Of a stretch of 64,000 nt of DNA, positions 29,769 to 42,019 are shown piece by piece (position 1 is the first letter of the stretch; every line of letters begins with the position of its first letter). The translations under genes were made by a program, and so were the position numbers. This DNA is from Eudorina sp. 2006-703-Eu-15 (taxonomy: Eukaryota; Chlorophyta; Chlorophyceae; Chlamydomonadales; Volvocaceae). The stretch covers positions 1 through 64,000 of the forward strand of contig BDSI01000231.1 in the NCBI GenBank assembly GCA_003117195.1. The letters run 5' to 3'. The notes beneath the pieces were generated by a model that saw nothing but the letters and a program-made list of their open reading frames with translations, made no database searches and was not told the origin of the DNA.

Positions 29769-32697
29769 CTAGGTCGCGCCGCCGCTGCTCATTCCGCGGA
29801 CGGGGTCGAAATATGGGTGGTTGAGCGCGTCTTTGGAGGTGATGCGCTCCTGGTGGTCGTAGCGCAGCAACTTGTCGATGAAGTCGATAGCCTCGGGTGA
29901 GGCCAGGTGCTGGTTGTCTGCATTGATGAAGCGGGTCCAAGGCTTCCGGCTGTGGGTACCCAGCAGCGACTCCTGTTGCTGGTCCAGCTCTAGGTTGTAC
30001 TGCACACAGTGCGGACCACACGCGACACCACACGAGTGGGCGAGAGCGGTCTTGTATATGAACGGAGGACGGAGGGTAGGGTACAGCAAACATGCGAATC
30101 GGTAGGAATGGGCACAGTGCGATCACCGTGCTGCTCTGCAACAAGGGAAGAGGCGGTGGGCGGCCGCCGCCACGCCTTCCAGCCCGCGAACACGGTTGCG
30201 ATCACCCAGGCCGTGCGCTTCTCAGGTGGTGCCCCCGTCAAACACGGTCGCAACACGGTCGACACGGTCGCAACACGAGTGCACCAGCAGGGGCAGCAGC
30301 TACCGCCTCACCTTCTCCAGGTAGGCGTGCAGGTCAGCGGTGCCCAGCACACGGGCGATCTTGACCAGCTGGTCGTTGTTGTCGTGGCCAAAGAAGAAGG
30401 GCTCCTTGCGGAAGATGATGGCGGCCAGCATGCAGCCCAGGCTCCACATGTCCAGGGAGTAGTCGTAGAGTTGGTAGTCCACAAGCAGCTCAGGGCCCTT
30501 GAAGTACCGCGACGCCACCCGCACGTTGAATTCGCGCTCGGGGAAGTAGAACTCCGCCAGGCCCCAGTCTATGAGCCGTAGCTGGCGGCGCGAGTGGTCG
30601 ATCATGACGTTGTGCGGCTTGACGTCCCTGCGTGTAGGCGAGCGAGCCCAGTGAGAAGGCCAGCGCGGGGAGGGCGCCACGGGGGAATGTGCGCGGGAAG
30701 CATGGCGAGAGACGGGCGTACACGGGCCCTGTATTTCGGGGTCCCCTGTATCATTCACGCATTCATGGGGCCTTGATGGCCGATTCCAGTTTCGTCCGGG
30801 GCCGGGAACGACTTCACGGCAGGCTGCAGGCCCGCCGCCGCTGAGCATCGCGGGACGTGGTGACATGCGGGCTGACCGCCAAAGCAGGGACACCGGCACA
30901 CCACGGGATACCGGCACGGCCCCGGCCCGGGCCCGATGACAGGGGCCGTCGTGGAGTGCAGACCGGGGAAATCCCGCCCGCGCCAAACATGCGAGATGCT
31001 CCTTTACAGCACCCAGCGGGGGGGCCGTACGGGCACCTGCCTGCCCGTCCGTCCGGCCATCCGTCCGTCCGGTCGCGGCATTATGCTTGCGCGACGGGTA
31101 GGGGTACAGCTAGCTTTGGTGATCTCACCGATGCATGATGCCCATGCTGTGGCAGTAGTGCAGCGCCTTGAGCAGCTCCAAGATGTAGTACCGGATGTCG
31201 AGGTCCGTGAGTGTGGGGTACAAGACCTGTTGACGCAGTCGACAGAGTGTATAAACGAGTCCCCCTTACACAGCATTCGAGTGGCGGCACTTGGATGATG
31301 GCTTAAAAGAATTCCGGAATCGTTGTCGAACGCGCCCGTGGGTCTTCCATGGGAACCCCGTTTGCTGAACGGCTGGCAAGTCCCACCGATCAGCTACGGC
31401 CCAGCGGGAAACAGGATTTTGTTGACGACGAAGGGACGAACCGCGACATACTTGGTTGGGTGCACAAGGCGGGCCGTCTACCTGGGCCCGTGATCTGTTG
31501 AAGGAATTGGAATACCGGCCGCATTGCATGGGCGGCCGGCCGGGATGGGTGCTTTGCTTGGGGCCAAGTGAAAACGCGCCAGAACCTTGGGGGCTGCAGG
31601 CGCAGACTCGCGCCCCGTGCGCGCCGTGCGCCATCAAGCGAAACACGATGACGGGCGATCGCATGCACGCATGCGTGGTCGCCTACCGCTCGCCGGTGAA
31701 GTACCCCGAACACAACGACAGCCCTCACTCTTGCGTGAGCCCGCACGGACCCACGGCGCCACACGCTCCAGCCCTTACCTCGCGTCGCAGACATACCAAC
31801 ACCTCTTCCATACATTCCATGTCCCCTTGTGATGACCCCTCATGATGTCCCCTCGTGATACCCGACTGTACAACTGCCACCGTTGTCATATCCCCGCCAA
31901 GTGCCACCCCAACACTGTCCACCGTCTCACCTTGAAGTCCGTGTTCTCCACGCACTCGAATATGAGGCTCGGAGTCCGCGAGTGCGGGTCTTTGACAATG
32001 TCCATCAACTGCCATGGGTATTTGGGGTTCATTCACAGCGGGGTTCCGTACAGTAAGAACTCGTACAACCAGTGCAAGGACCCGTACAGTGGAAGGCACC
32101 GGCATCGTAAGAGCGCTGAATTGATATCGAATGGGCAGGTTGCGCTAAGTTTGGAGGGTTTGCGGATTGGGCCATGAACTTGTGGTCTGCTATGCGTTCC
32201 GCACCGGTCTGCGCCCACTCCTGGATGCGCCCACTGGCCTCTGCACCATACCCTGATAATGTTTGGGCCTCCCTGCAGGTTCTGCAGGATCTTGACCTCA
32301 CGCAGAATCTTCTTCTTTTTCACGGGCTTCAGTATTTTTATGATACACCGTGTTGGCGTCTCTCCAGCCACGTTGACGCCCTCGAACACCTCGCTGTACT
32401 TGCCCCGCCCGACCTTCCTCACCACCTGCCGCCAGAGGGGGATGGGATCGGAATATGCACGAACGTGTGTATACGACCGAGCGGGACGGAGGCTTGCCGC
32501 GTGTGCCGCCAGCAGACACCGTGATACTCCATAAGCAGCACCCTTGTGCTCTATATGGCACACAGTACCTCGTAGTGGTCTTGGTCTCCCCAAGTTATGC
32601 TCAAGTGCTCGTAGTCACTGTACTCGGGATCTTTTTCCAAGCAGACGTCCGCGTAAATACGGGCGCGATGGACAACAGCGTCATGGTTTGGCGGCAT
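29769..32697 (-). CDS. Casein kinase 2 catalytic subunit alpha
   Basis: Serine/threonine kinase that phosphorylates acidic sites, normally as a tetramer with CK2 beta, in nucleus and cytoplasm. Six exons with GT-AG junctions and consistent phase give 341 aa, the family's usual length: 32569-32697, 32252-32425, 31931-32008, 31129-31226, 30312-30627, 29769-29999. Motifs: glycine loop [11 protein letters not shown] (49-59), basic KPVKKKK region after catalytic K73, HRDVKPHN (D161), the CK2-specific DWG (D180), [17 protein letters not shown], and [20 protein letters not shown]. Exon 1 ([20 protein letters not shown]) is more diverged than the core. I start at ATG 32697 because it places the conserved ARxYADV near the N-terminus; the frame is open to 32748. 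Divergent from the HflX gene. Confidence 0.95.
30738..30766 (+). mobile_element. LINE-tail relic in a CK2 alpha intron
   Basis: GGGGTCCCCTGTATCATTCA followed by CGCATTCA resembles the LINE 3' end GGGGTCCGCTGTAACATTCA with several substitutions. Too short for certainty. Confidence 0.4.
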
Positions 32698-33316
32698 TGG
32701 CTTAACCTCGAGCTGGCAGCCCGCACACTTTGCGGGCTGCTCTACCACGGTCGTCTCAAGCTGCTACTATGCTAAGTTATTTTAATTGTTCTGTTGTTAT
32801 AAATCTTCACAGCGTTACAATGGCGCAGATTGGCTGCTCAAACGCTTCAAGTCTCTGCGTTGGTTGTTAACAAGCAAGAAATTAAACAAAACGTGGTCAA
32901 GTATCTCAATTGGAATGTGCAGGGGACACCCTTGTTGCTGAATCAACCCTTCTTAGCCGTCTTGCAGAAACCGTTTGCCGGACAGCCGTATAAATTGCAC
33001 AAGATTCAGAGAGGTGTGCTAACCAGGCAGATAACTAGTCTTATGTCTTACAATAAGATACCTTCCAGATTGTGCGCTTTACATAGGAAGCCACGCCAAC
33101 ACATGAGCCCTGGCGCGACAGCCCTGAGCCGGGGCAGTTCCTTCGCGCCCCCAGCCCTCTCCCAAGCAGGACGAAAGCGGGCGCGACTGAACTTACTCTC
33201 GCTAGTTCCACAGCGGCTGCCGGCGCGGGTGGGTGACATGTGCAGACCACACCCGGTTGCTACGTCATCTTGCACTCCTCTCAGTGCATTTTTGTGCTGC
33301 TGGCTGGCTGCCGCAG
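32698..33316. promoter_or_regulatory. Divergent intergenic region, CK2 alpha / HflX
   Basis: Lies between the CK2 alpha start and the first exon I can assign to HflX. Much of 32765-33060 is AT-rich relative to its surroundings (for example GTTATAAATCTTCACAGCG at 32800), as expected for a promoter. The missing HflX 5' exon with its targeting peptide may also be here. Confidence 0.4.
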
Positions 33317-36300
33317 GTCGTGCGGTGCGCTGCGCAAGTGTCACAGGAAAATGCTCTAGGGCAATCGTTTGAGCACGCCTTCCTCGAGGCGCAGGAGCAG
33401 CGGAAGCAAGGGCAGCGGCAGCGCACCCCAGGCCGGCAGATCGAGGTGAGCGATGGTCCCGCGACACATCCCGGAGAGCTGAAGGCATGCATTCGGCCGC
33501 CTGCCCGCACTCTCAACCTGCGGGGTTTGGCGCTCGGGACACGGGCGGCGAGGCTCAGAACACGGTGCGCCCGAAATGGGTCCCGGTGGGTGCCAGCCAG
33601 GACTCCCGGTGGGATTATCAGCGGGGAGTGCGGCCGGGTGGTGCCTTCCGCACCTGGCGCACCACTTGGCGCACCACGAGTGGGCTCTCGCATGCGATGG
33701 AGTTGACAGCTTGTCGACAGCTTGTGACGAGGCAGGTACGGCAACAGCCGGTGTGCAGCAGCACCCTCCCCCGCCGGGCGACATGGCCGCTGGGTCCGGC
33801 TGGTTGACCCCGGAAACCCGGCCCATCCACATCACAGCCATGTGTGTAAATATTTGACCGGGCCTGACGCTGGCCAAGGGTTGCTAAACCAGCCCTGATT
33901 AAAGTTTTAATGTATAACATCAGCGGGGCTTTGTACCAAAATACCACAAATGGGCGAACGTCAGCTAGAGACTTAGTGTGGCTCCAGCGCGATGTCCGAA
34001 ATGTAACCGGGAAAAAAACATGCAGCTGCCGTGGCGCCGTCTAGCCCGGAGCTCCTGATACCTACCTGATGACCGGCTCCTAGCAGGATCTGCTCCTAGC
34101 CGGTCACACGACACGGACCCACTGCCCCACGCGCTCTTGGGGCGATGCCCGGCACGGCGTGCTCCTCCCTCTCCTTGTACGGCAGCTTCCCCCTGAGGAC
34201 GAGCGCGAGCGCGTCTTCCTCGTGGGCGCCACTGTCAAGAGCGAGCAGCGGCGGTCGTCGTACGATGTGCATGAGAGCGTGGAGGAGCTGGGACGCCTGG
34301 CAGAGACCGCAGGGCTCCGGGTGGGTGGTGGGTGGGGGGCTGGCTGGGTGGGTGGGTGGGGGGCTGGGTGGGGGCTGCAGGGGGGGCCCTGGGGAGGGCC
34401 TGTGGGAAGTTGGCCCCCGGATGCCGAAGGCTGTGCGGGTAGCCGAGGTGGCACCGCTGCCGGCGTGCCGAGGTCGCTGTCACGCGGGGGGCAGGGTCGC
34501 ATAGCGGATCGGTGGGCGAATGACAGACAGCGCTGACTGCGCGCGGAGGTGGATGGGGTGGGGACGCGGTGGGGACCGCGCGGTGTGGGTGCTGCGTGGC
34601 TGCGTGCGGCGGGGGGAGGCCGAGGGAGGGCAGGTGGGGACTCCGAGGCGGGTGGGGATGCCCAGCAGGGACCCGGGGGGGCGCCAACCGGCGGGGCGCT
34701 GCGAGTACCGGGGGGGTGGCTGGGCGGCGTCGCGTCCGCTGCCACCGCTCCCGTGCTCCCTACCGGGCCGGGTAATCTTGGGTGTTCGGTTGGCTTTTCG
34801 AACCCTGAAGCCTGAACCCTAAACCCTTGCCGACCGATCTCCTGTATCCTCAGGGCCCCTACCGGCCCACCCACTCACTACACCCTCCGGGGCCAAGAGA
34901 ACCCGCGCCGGCAGCCCTGTCCCGCATTGCCCCGCCGCGGGGCGCTGCCTTGCAGCCCGAGTTCACTGCCGTTCGCGCTCGCCTTCGCGCCCAGCCCCGC
35001 GCCCCACCCCGGGCCGTCCTCCCGTCGCCGTCTCTCCCCCGCTCTTGACCAGGTGATGGGCTCGACCTACCAGGTCCTGGACGCGCCCAACATGTCGACC
35101 TACATTGGAAGCGGCAAGGTGGGCTGCGCTGCGGGATTATGGGACGGTGGGACGGGGCCGTCAGTCTAGGCTTGCACGGCGGGGCCCTCTGGCCGCTCTT
35201 GAGGGCGCCACGGGGGTGGGGGGGGGGAGCAATCGGTGATTGTTTCGCGGTTTCGCTGTCTTTATTGACATAAAAAGGGGGTGGAGGAGCATCGGGAGGA
35301 GAGTTATTGGTTATCGGCGGTTATCGGTTTGTTGCTCTTTTGCGGGTTTTCCGCTGCCTTTTATGGGCAAAGAAAGGGGGGTGGAGGAGCACCGGCAGGC
35401 GAGAGCGCCGTTCGGGGCTGAGCTCGCGGCGGGGTGTGTCACTCACGCGCCCTTCGCGCTTCACCCCCGGTCATGTCCGGGTCAGGTCCAGGGGTTGAAA
35501 AGAAACCCAGCCCAGACACATTCAGGTTTGCACCTGGGTTCGGGCGGGCGGGCGGGTTTCATTTCTAAGCACACCCACCCAGGTCCAGGGGGGGGGGTCA
35601 CATCCGCGTCGCGTCGGGGCGGCGGGTCCAGACCTGCGCCCCCTCGCTGCGCAACCCTGGTTTATCCGCGCCCGGCAATGCCCCGCCCCTCCTGGAGCCC
35701 TGCCCGGGCAACGGGCACAGCAAGCCGCCACTGGTTCTCTCTCCATTTTAGTCCGTCACTGGTTGGCTTCTCTTGACCCCATGCCGTGCACCCGGGCGCC
35801 ACTCGCCACTCCCCGCAGCGCGCAGTTCCCCCTTGCTGGCATACGGTCCCCCTTGCAGGGCGCCGCCGTGCTACCCCGCCCCCCGTGCAGCAGCGCAGCT
35901 TCAACACGTCTACCAATTTCCTATACCCTCTCCCCCTGGCATACCACGCACGCTGCCTACCACGCACACCACAGCCGACGGAACACGCCCCGGCCTCGTC
36001 CGCACGAACCCGCAGGTGGCGGAGGTGGGCCGAGCCGTGGCGGCCATGGGCGTGGAGACGGTCATCTTCGACGACGAGCTATCTCCCGGGCAGCTCCGGA
36101 ACCTGGAGCGGCAGCTGGGGGCCGCATCGGGCGCGGAGGAGGGCAGCGTGCGGGTGTGTGACCGTACGGCACTCATCTTGGACATCTTCTCGCAGCGCGC
36201 TCGCACGCGGGAGGGCCAGCTGCAGGTGGGGGTCTGAAAAGGAAAGGAAAGAAAAGAAAACCAAACCCAGAAATGAACCCGGGGGGCAAAGGGGGGGGTG

Positions 36301-37855
36301 CCGGGCGGGGGGTAGGGAGGTGCAGGGGGGGACAGGAACTTGGTAGACACGCGCAAGCGGGGGCGGGGGCGGGGGCGGGGGCGGGGGAAGGTTTGGGAGG
36401 GAGGCGGTGCGAAGCTGGGGGTGCAGGTTGGGACCTCCGGGGAATCAGGAGAGGGGGGGGGTTGTACGGCTGTGAGCATCGCGGTGTCGAGGGCCTGGGG
36501 TTGTGTGGGTTGAGGGCGGCCGCTGATGAAGGGGTGGTGCTGTTGAAGACGCGGCGTGCTGGGCAGCCGGAGCGCGGCGGCTCGCGGGTGTCCGCTGCGG
36601 TCTGCACCTCGCGCGCCCCCACCCTTTTCCCCCACGGCCCCCTCCCTCCCCGCCACCACACCACCACCACCATGGGCCTGGGTGGTTCGGGCGGGCTCCT
36701 CGCTATACACCACCATCATCACCACCACCGCCACCCCATCCACCACCACCATCACCACCACCGCCACCCCATCCACCACCACCATCGCCACCACCGCCAT
36801 CACCACCCCACACACACCAGGTGGAGCTGGCCCAGACCGAGTACCAGCTGCCCCGCCTGACCAAGATGTGGACCCATCTGGACCGAGTGGGGGGCGGCGG
36901 GCAGGTGAAGGGCACGGGTGAGAAGCAGATCGAGATCGACAAGCGCCTGCTGCGGGACAAGGCGGCGGCGCTGCGGCGGGAGCTGGAGGCGGTGCGCACC
37001 CACCGGCGGCAGTACCGGGACAAGCGCTCATCGACGCCCATACCGGTGGTGGCGCTGTGCGGCTACACCAACGCGGGTGCGGAGGGGAGGGGCGACGGTG
37101 TGACGGCCGCGAGGGAGGGAGGGAGGGAGGGAGGGAGGGAGGCCGAGAGGGGTATAGGAGATTAGGCTGAGAGGGGGGCAGGGAGGGAGTTAGAACGAGG
37201 GGCAAACCTACAACGAGGGAGGGGTAGGAGCATAGGAGGTCTGTATGCAACGAAGTGCGTAGCGAACCACAGCAGCAAGGCTCCGGTCGAGAATCCCAGG
37301 TGGGAGGGAGGGAGGGAGGGAGGGGGTTGTCGCGGCCGGGGTGTAGACGCAGGGTAAGGAGTAGGGTGCAAGGGTCAGGGGTGGGGTGCAGGGAGGGATC
37401 CGGTTCCTGCGTCCTCGGCCCTCGGCCCTCGGCCAGCCCCCCCGGGGGTCGTGCGCCCGGGGTGCGACACATCCGAGTGCAGCCACATATCCTCCGGCGA
37501 ACCGTCCCCGCTCCGAAACTGATTAACTATCCGGCCCTCCCCGCCCCTCCCGGGCCCCTCCCCCGCCCCTCCCGGGCCTCTCCCTGGCACTCATCCCGGC
37601 CCCTGCCCGGCCCCTCTCCCCCCTCCCCCCAGGCAAGAGCACGCTGCTGAACACGCTGACCAACGCGGGGGTGCTGGCGGAGGACCAGCTGTTCGCCACC
37701 CTGGACCCGACCACCCGCCGGCTGAGGCTCAGGGGGAACAAGGAGGTGGGCGGCCTGTCTGCCTGCCTGCGTGCATGCGTGTGTACGGTATGACGAGGAA
37801 CCCGCTCGAACCAACCCGAGCCCAACACGCGTCTTTTTGGCGGCAAGGGAGAGCG

Positions 37856-37896
<41 letters not shown>

Positions 37897-39756
37897 GCGA
37901 GGGGGGAGGAAAGCCGTCCAACTGGGATGCAGCTATGAAGTGGACAAGGAGGTGGGCGCCTCTACCCGCTCGTGCCATGCCATTCCCTCAACACCCCCCA
38001 ACCCACCCCCACCCCCACCCTCCGCCGCTCCTGACCGCCTCGCAGATCCTGATGTCGGACACGGTGGGCTTCATCCAGAAGCTGCCCACGGAGCTGGTGG
38101 CCGCGTTCAGGTGCGGGGGGGGGCGGCGCGTCAACAGGGGCGGGGCGGGGGGGGGGGCAGGGGCCGGAATGGATGTCACTGCGCAGCAACACGTATTTCC
38201 ACCCACCCTTAAGTGGCGCAGGGTGGTGCTCCAGGGTGGCACCGCAGACGTTGCGCCCGCGGCACTGGCACGTCGCTCTGGGCACCCCGTTGATGTTGGA
38301 CCCGTGACCCCGCCACCCGGGCGCCCGGGCACCCGGCCTCCGTACATTAGCGACCCCAAGCGGCCCACCTCCCTGGGTCCCAAGACCGGGAGCGCTGGGC
38401 CCCCGCTGTGTCCCCCTTGGGGCACCCGCTCAGGTTGGAATCTACCCAGGTTGCAATGATACGCCCGCAGTGACTCCCTCAACCCCGGTCCCCCAGGCAA
38501 AACCCCCCTCCTCCCCCCCCCCACACACACAACCGAGGCTCCTTTGTTGCTGTTTTCATGTTTTCCAATTCGCAGGTTGGTATGGTGAGTATATTGGTGC
38601 TTGGTTTGGGTGGGGCGGGTCTCTTATCCAAGCGCACCCCACCCACTGTACGTCTGGTGCAGGGCCACCCTGGAGGAGATCCAGGACGCGTCCATCGTAC
38701 TCCACGTGGTGGACATCTCGCACCCCGCCGCCGCCGCCCAGAACGCCGCCGTGATGGGGGTGCTGGAGGAGCTGGGCGTGCGGCACATCCCCATCGTCAC
38801 CGCCTGGAACAAGATCGACGCCACCAACAACCCCGACGAGGTGCGGCGGGCGAGGGATGGGTTTGGGGGGTGGGGGGGTCCGGGAAAGCGAGCAGACTCT
38901 GGACTGCAGTTAAGAGTACGGAGTACGGCACACGCGCGCGCGGCGCAGTGCTTGAGAAGCAACGCGACCGGCGCTGGTTGGCGTCATCGTGTCGGGGGAA
39001 TCCGCGTCGCAATCGCGCAAAGCTCCGTTCGTTTCCCCCGAAGCACGCCCGCCCGCACATGCCTTGTTTCCGCGGCTCAGCTCGCCTGTATGCGCATCCC
39101 CGGGTCCAAGGTCCGGTCTCGTCCCGCACAACACACAAGACACGCATACCCCCCACACCCGTAAATCCCAGGTCATTTGGTACGTAACATGGGATCGGGC
39201 GGTTCGGGCGGGTTTCCCTCACTGGGACTCCCAGCCCCCGTGATTTGGTTTCCGGGTGGTGTCATGTACATCGACGGTTGAGGGTCTGAGCTCCTCGTTT
39301 CCTGCGGCTCAGTTTCCTGATATCCTGAGTATGTTGGTAACTCGTTTGGGTCGGATGGGCTTCTTGTTAAACACACCCGCACACATCCCCGAGCAGATCC
39401 GCCGCATCGCCGCCAAGCGGCCCCGTACGGTCTGCATCTCGGGCCGTACGGGCGAGGGCCTGGACGAGCTGCTGGCCGTGCTGGGCGCGGAGCTGGAGCG
39501 CAGCATGGAGGAGGTGACGGCGGTGCTGCCGTTCAGCGCCGGCGACCTGCTCAACGACCTGCACACCGCGGGCCGCGTCAAGAGCGTCGAGTACACGCCG
39601 GAGGGCGTGGTGGTGGCGGCGGTGGCGCCGCCGTCGCTTGTGGGCCGGCTGCGGAAGGCGGGGCTGCTTGTCGGCGACGCGGCGGTGGAGCGGCGAGATG
39701 GGGCGGAGGTAGAGGACTGGGAGGACGGAGACGGGGATGGGCTGGTGCTGTTGTAA
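33317..39756 (+). CDS. HflX-type ribosome-associated GTPase, 5' end unresolved
   Basis: GTPase of the HflX family, which binds the large ribosomal subunit and rescues stalled or split ribosomes; algal and plant copies are often plastid-targeted. Exons: 33317-33445 (candidate), 34186-34320, 35053-35118, 36016-36225, 36821-37076, 37633-37745, 38046-38110, 38663-38840, 39397-39756, all in phase, 503 aa plus missing N-terminus. N-domain: [48 protein letters not shown], and the coiled-coil helix before the G domain ([17 protein letters not shown]). G domain: [14 protein letters not shown] (G1), DPTTRRL (G2), [10 protein letters not shown] (G3), NKID (G4), SGRTGEGL (G5). C-terminal domain follows. 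Introns carry G-rich, (CAC)n and (TG)n repeats. Exon 33317-33445 fits in phase but has no diagnostic motif. Confidence 0.93.
35888..35930 (-). repeat. Dispersed short repeat A, copy in HflX intron
   Basis: Plus strand CAGCAGCGCAG...GTCTACCAATTTCCTATACC, the reverse complement of the copies at 55128, 56091 and 61868. Confidence 0.65.
36329..36349 (+). repeat. Partial dispersed repeat A in HflX intron
   Basis: ACAGGAACTTGGTAGACAC matches the repeat core AGGAAATTGGTAGACA. It is preceded at 36240-36285 by AAAGAAAAC...AACCCAGAAATGAACCC, also seen before the copy at 61868, which suggests a longer element. Confidence 0.55.
36654..36815. repeat. (CAC)n/(CATCAC)n microsatellite tract
   Basis: Imperfect CCACCACCATCACCACC repeats fill the end of the HflX intron just before the exon at 36821. 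The preceding intron part also has (GGGGCG)4 at 36360-36384. Confidence 0.85.
37859..37893. repeat. (TG)n microsatellite
   Basis: About 17 TG dinucleotides in an HflX intron. Confidence 0.9.
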
Positions 39757-40200
39757 CTTGTAAGCCGGGGCTGTGAGGCGGGATAAGGAGGTGACCGCGG
39801 CGGCCCCACCCCGAGGGAGATGCGCCGGGGGACGTGGCCACAACGGGGTGAGGGCCACCCCAGGTGCTGAGGAGGGGTCCGGCGTGGATGTGGGTCTGGG
39901 TGTGGGTGTGGGTGTGGGGGAAGGTGTTCAATGATAAACCCTAACGCCCAAACCAAGGGTATGGGGGTAGGAGGTGGGGGGACCGGCCTGGATCCGCTGG
40001 GACGCGGAGTGGGGGTGCGGGGTGTAGCGGTGTGGGGTCGGGATGGTGTGGAGATGGGGCGACCGAGGCGAAAGGAGGAAAGGTTGAACGCTGGGTATTC
40101 GGGGAAGCAGCGAGGGGTCTATTCGTGATGACGAGGTGGGTGGCGGGGGCAGAGGGGGTAGGATTAACGGTAGGCAGGGGAGGCGGAAGGGGGGGAGGGG

Positions 40201-40220
40201 TGATAGGAAATTGGTAGACA
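40201..40220 (+). repeat. Partial dispersed repeat A downstream of HflX
   Basis: TGATAGGAAATTGGTAGACA, exact match to the repeat core. Confidence 0.6.
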
Positions 40221-40399
40221 GGGGGCCGGAGGGGGCGTCGAGTGGCGCACCGAGTGCCTGGCTGCTGCTTGGGGGGGGAGTGGGCCGCTGTGAGCACTGC
40301 GAACTCGGAGATGCGGTTTGGCCGGGCTGCGGCGCTACGCAGCCTGGGGTTCCCGTGGTGCCGGGATGGGGGGTGGCACATGATTGTGGCTACGGAGGT

Positions 40400-40570
40400 G
40401 AGGTGGGCTGTTGGAGCAGCGGCGCTGGACCCGGTCACGGGGGCAGCGGCGGGGTGGGCTGTTGGAGCAGCGGCGCTGGACCCGGGCACGGGGGCAGCGG
40501 CGGGGTGGGCTGTTGGAGCAGCGGCGCTGGACCCGGGCACGGGGGCAGCGGCGGGGTGGGCTGTTGGGAA
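40400..40570. repeat. 51-bp minisatellite, ~3.3 copies
   Basis: Copies start at about 40400, 40451, 40502 and 40553. The unit begins GGGGTGGGCTGTTGGAGCAG and copies are almost identical. Fifty-one bp is 17 codons, so one plus-strand frame (40242-40628) reads a 17-residue repeat (WAVGAAALDPGTGAAAG), but nothing else supports a protein; it probably lies in the HflX 3' UTR. Confidence 0.9.
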
Positions 40571-40616
40571 CCCCTACGAGCCAGGACATTGTTTGGGTCG
40601 GGATACGGGTCCACCT

Positions 40617-40621
40617 TGTAA
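40617..40621 (+). terminator. Candidate HflX poly(A) signal TGTAA
   Basis: TGTAA is the volvocine poly(A) signal. Two closer TGTAA strings (39752-39756, overlapping the stop codon, and 39759-39763) would leave almost no 3' UTR, so this one is more plausible. Confidence 0.45.
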
Positions 40622-41959
40622 CGGTTAATTAATTGTTTCTGAAGCGCTGTCGGGCGTGCACACCATCCCCATCGCTATCCCGGGTGGGTGGGTGGGTGGG
40701 TGGGTGGGTGGGTGGGTGGGAGGGTGGGTGTGAGGGCTGTGTGGGTGTGTGGCCGGACGTCGAGACGTGCTGCTGCGCTTGGCTCAACAGCTTACCTCTA
40801 GGGTTGGGAGGACGGAGAACCCTTCATCGGTGGACAGGTTGGTCGATCGCAGGTGGTGCCGGCGGCAGGCAGCAACAGGGCCATGCGGTGGTCGGCATGG
40901 CGCCGGCGGGTGTCGGCAGGGGGAGCCAGAGGGCGGCAGGGGCCGGGCCTGACACGACGCGTGGGGTTGCAAACTTACGGCGTAAGGCAGCCTCCGCGCC
41001 GTGTTTTACGTCAACCATGGTTGTGACACCGTAATCTTGCGTCGTTCACGGTCCAGCTAGCCCACACGCCGACTGTAATGATCGCTTACGGTCCGGACTC
41101 GGTGACCTTTTCGTGTACCCAAACCTACCCAAACGGCTTCTTTCAATGACATCAATAACGCTGTGACGTTCATTCTTCATCAAGATGTTATATCAGGTTA
41201 GGGTCCTCAATGAGCAACATCCGCAGTATGGCTGCCGGAACTGGGTCTGGCTGGCCGCATGCCCGAGGGTGGCAGTCGGAGGGAGCTCAAGCCACGGCGG
41301 GCAGCCAGGCTCGGACAACCGTGGCCTCCAGACCCAAATCGGCACAGTGGGCAAGAGCTGACTCCGAAGCCCGACGGCCAGCCAGACGCCAAATATGCGC
41401 AATGCACTGCTGACTTGCTGGCAGCCGTACTGGGACAGGGTTTTCATATCTATGCGCAACCTTCGGTATACCAACAGGGTTTCCGATACTGATGGAGTTG
41501 CTCGCGTGGCACTATGTTCCAAGGCAATGCTCAATACAGGACAGGTGCCCGCGCTGGTTTCGCAACAACCCGTTACTCATGAGAGGTCACCCTCCACCCT
41601 TCCATTTGACTTATGTCGGGAAGCTTTACATAAAGTTAACGACGATCACGTCGACAAAATCCACAACGCCAAATTCAGGAAACGAATAAGGACGGAAACG
41701 ATTAGTTGTTTCTTTGCAACGGTTCCCGTCAAGCAACACACGCATCGTAGCTGCCCTTCAACTTAAACAAGTCACAACCACGTGTCCGGGACGTGCGAAA
41801 GAGCTGCATTGGAGCGTACGGATGAATGGGCAGTACAATCGGCAATCGTGGTCCTTTACCGTTTAGCGCACAAACACACTGCCATGATCATTCTTGCTTG
41901 AAGGACCCTCCACAGCTGAATTTATTTTCTTGTTACCTCGATAAGAACCCTGCTTTCTC
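40622..41959. other. Intergenic, no supported gene
   Basis: Apart from the G-rich tract I see no coding signature. A string ACGCTGTGACGTTCATTC at 41158 faintly resembles the LINE tail. The right end is the probable promoter region of the F-box gene. Confidence 0.4.
40682..40730. repeat. (GGGT)n G-rich tract
   Basis: About eleven GGGT units, a strong G-quadruplex candidate. Confidence 0.85.
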
Positions 41960-42019
41960 ATGGGGGCCGCATGCCAGGAACTGGTTAGGCCACATGAGCA
42001 GGAGCATGACTGCTCAGAC

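Noticed and set aside
29200..30144. Minus-strand 314-residue frame overlapping the CK2 alpha 3' end
   Set aside because: Different frame from the CK2 exon at 29769-29999; no recognisable domain.
32830..33372. 180-residue plus-strand frame beginning near 32830 as the HflX N-terminus
   Set aside because: It starts at a non-ATG codon, lacks HflX features, and does not join the 33317 exon in frame.
35910..37472. Long minus-strand open frame (520 residues)
   Set aside because: It is the antisense of HflX exons and G-rich introns; low complexity and no domain.
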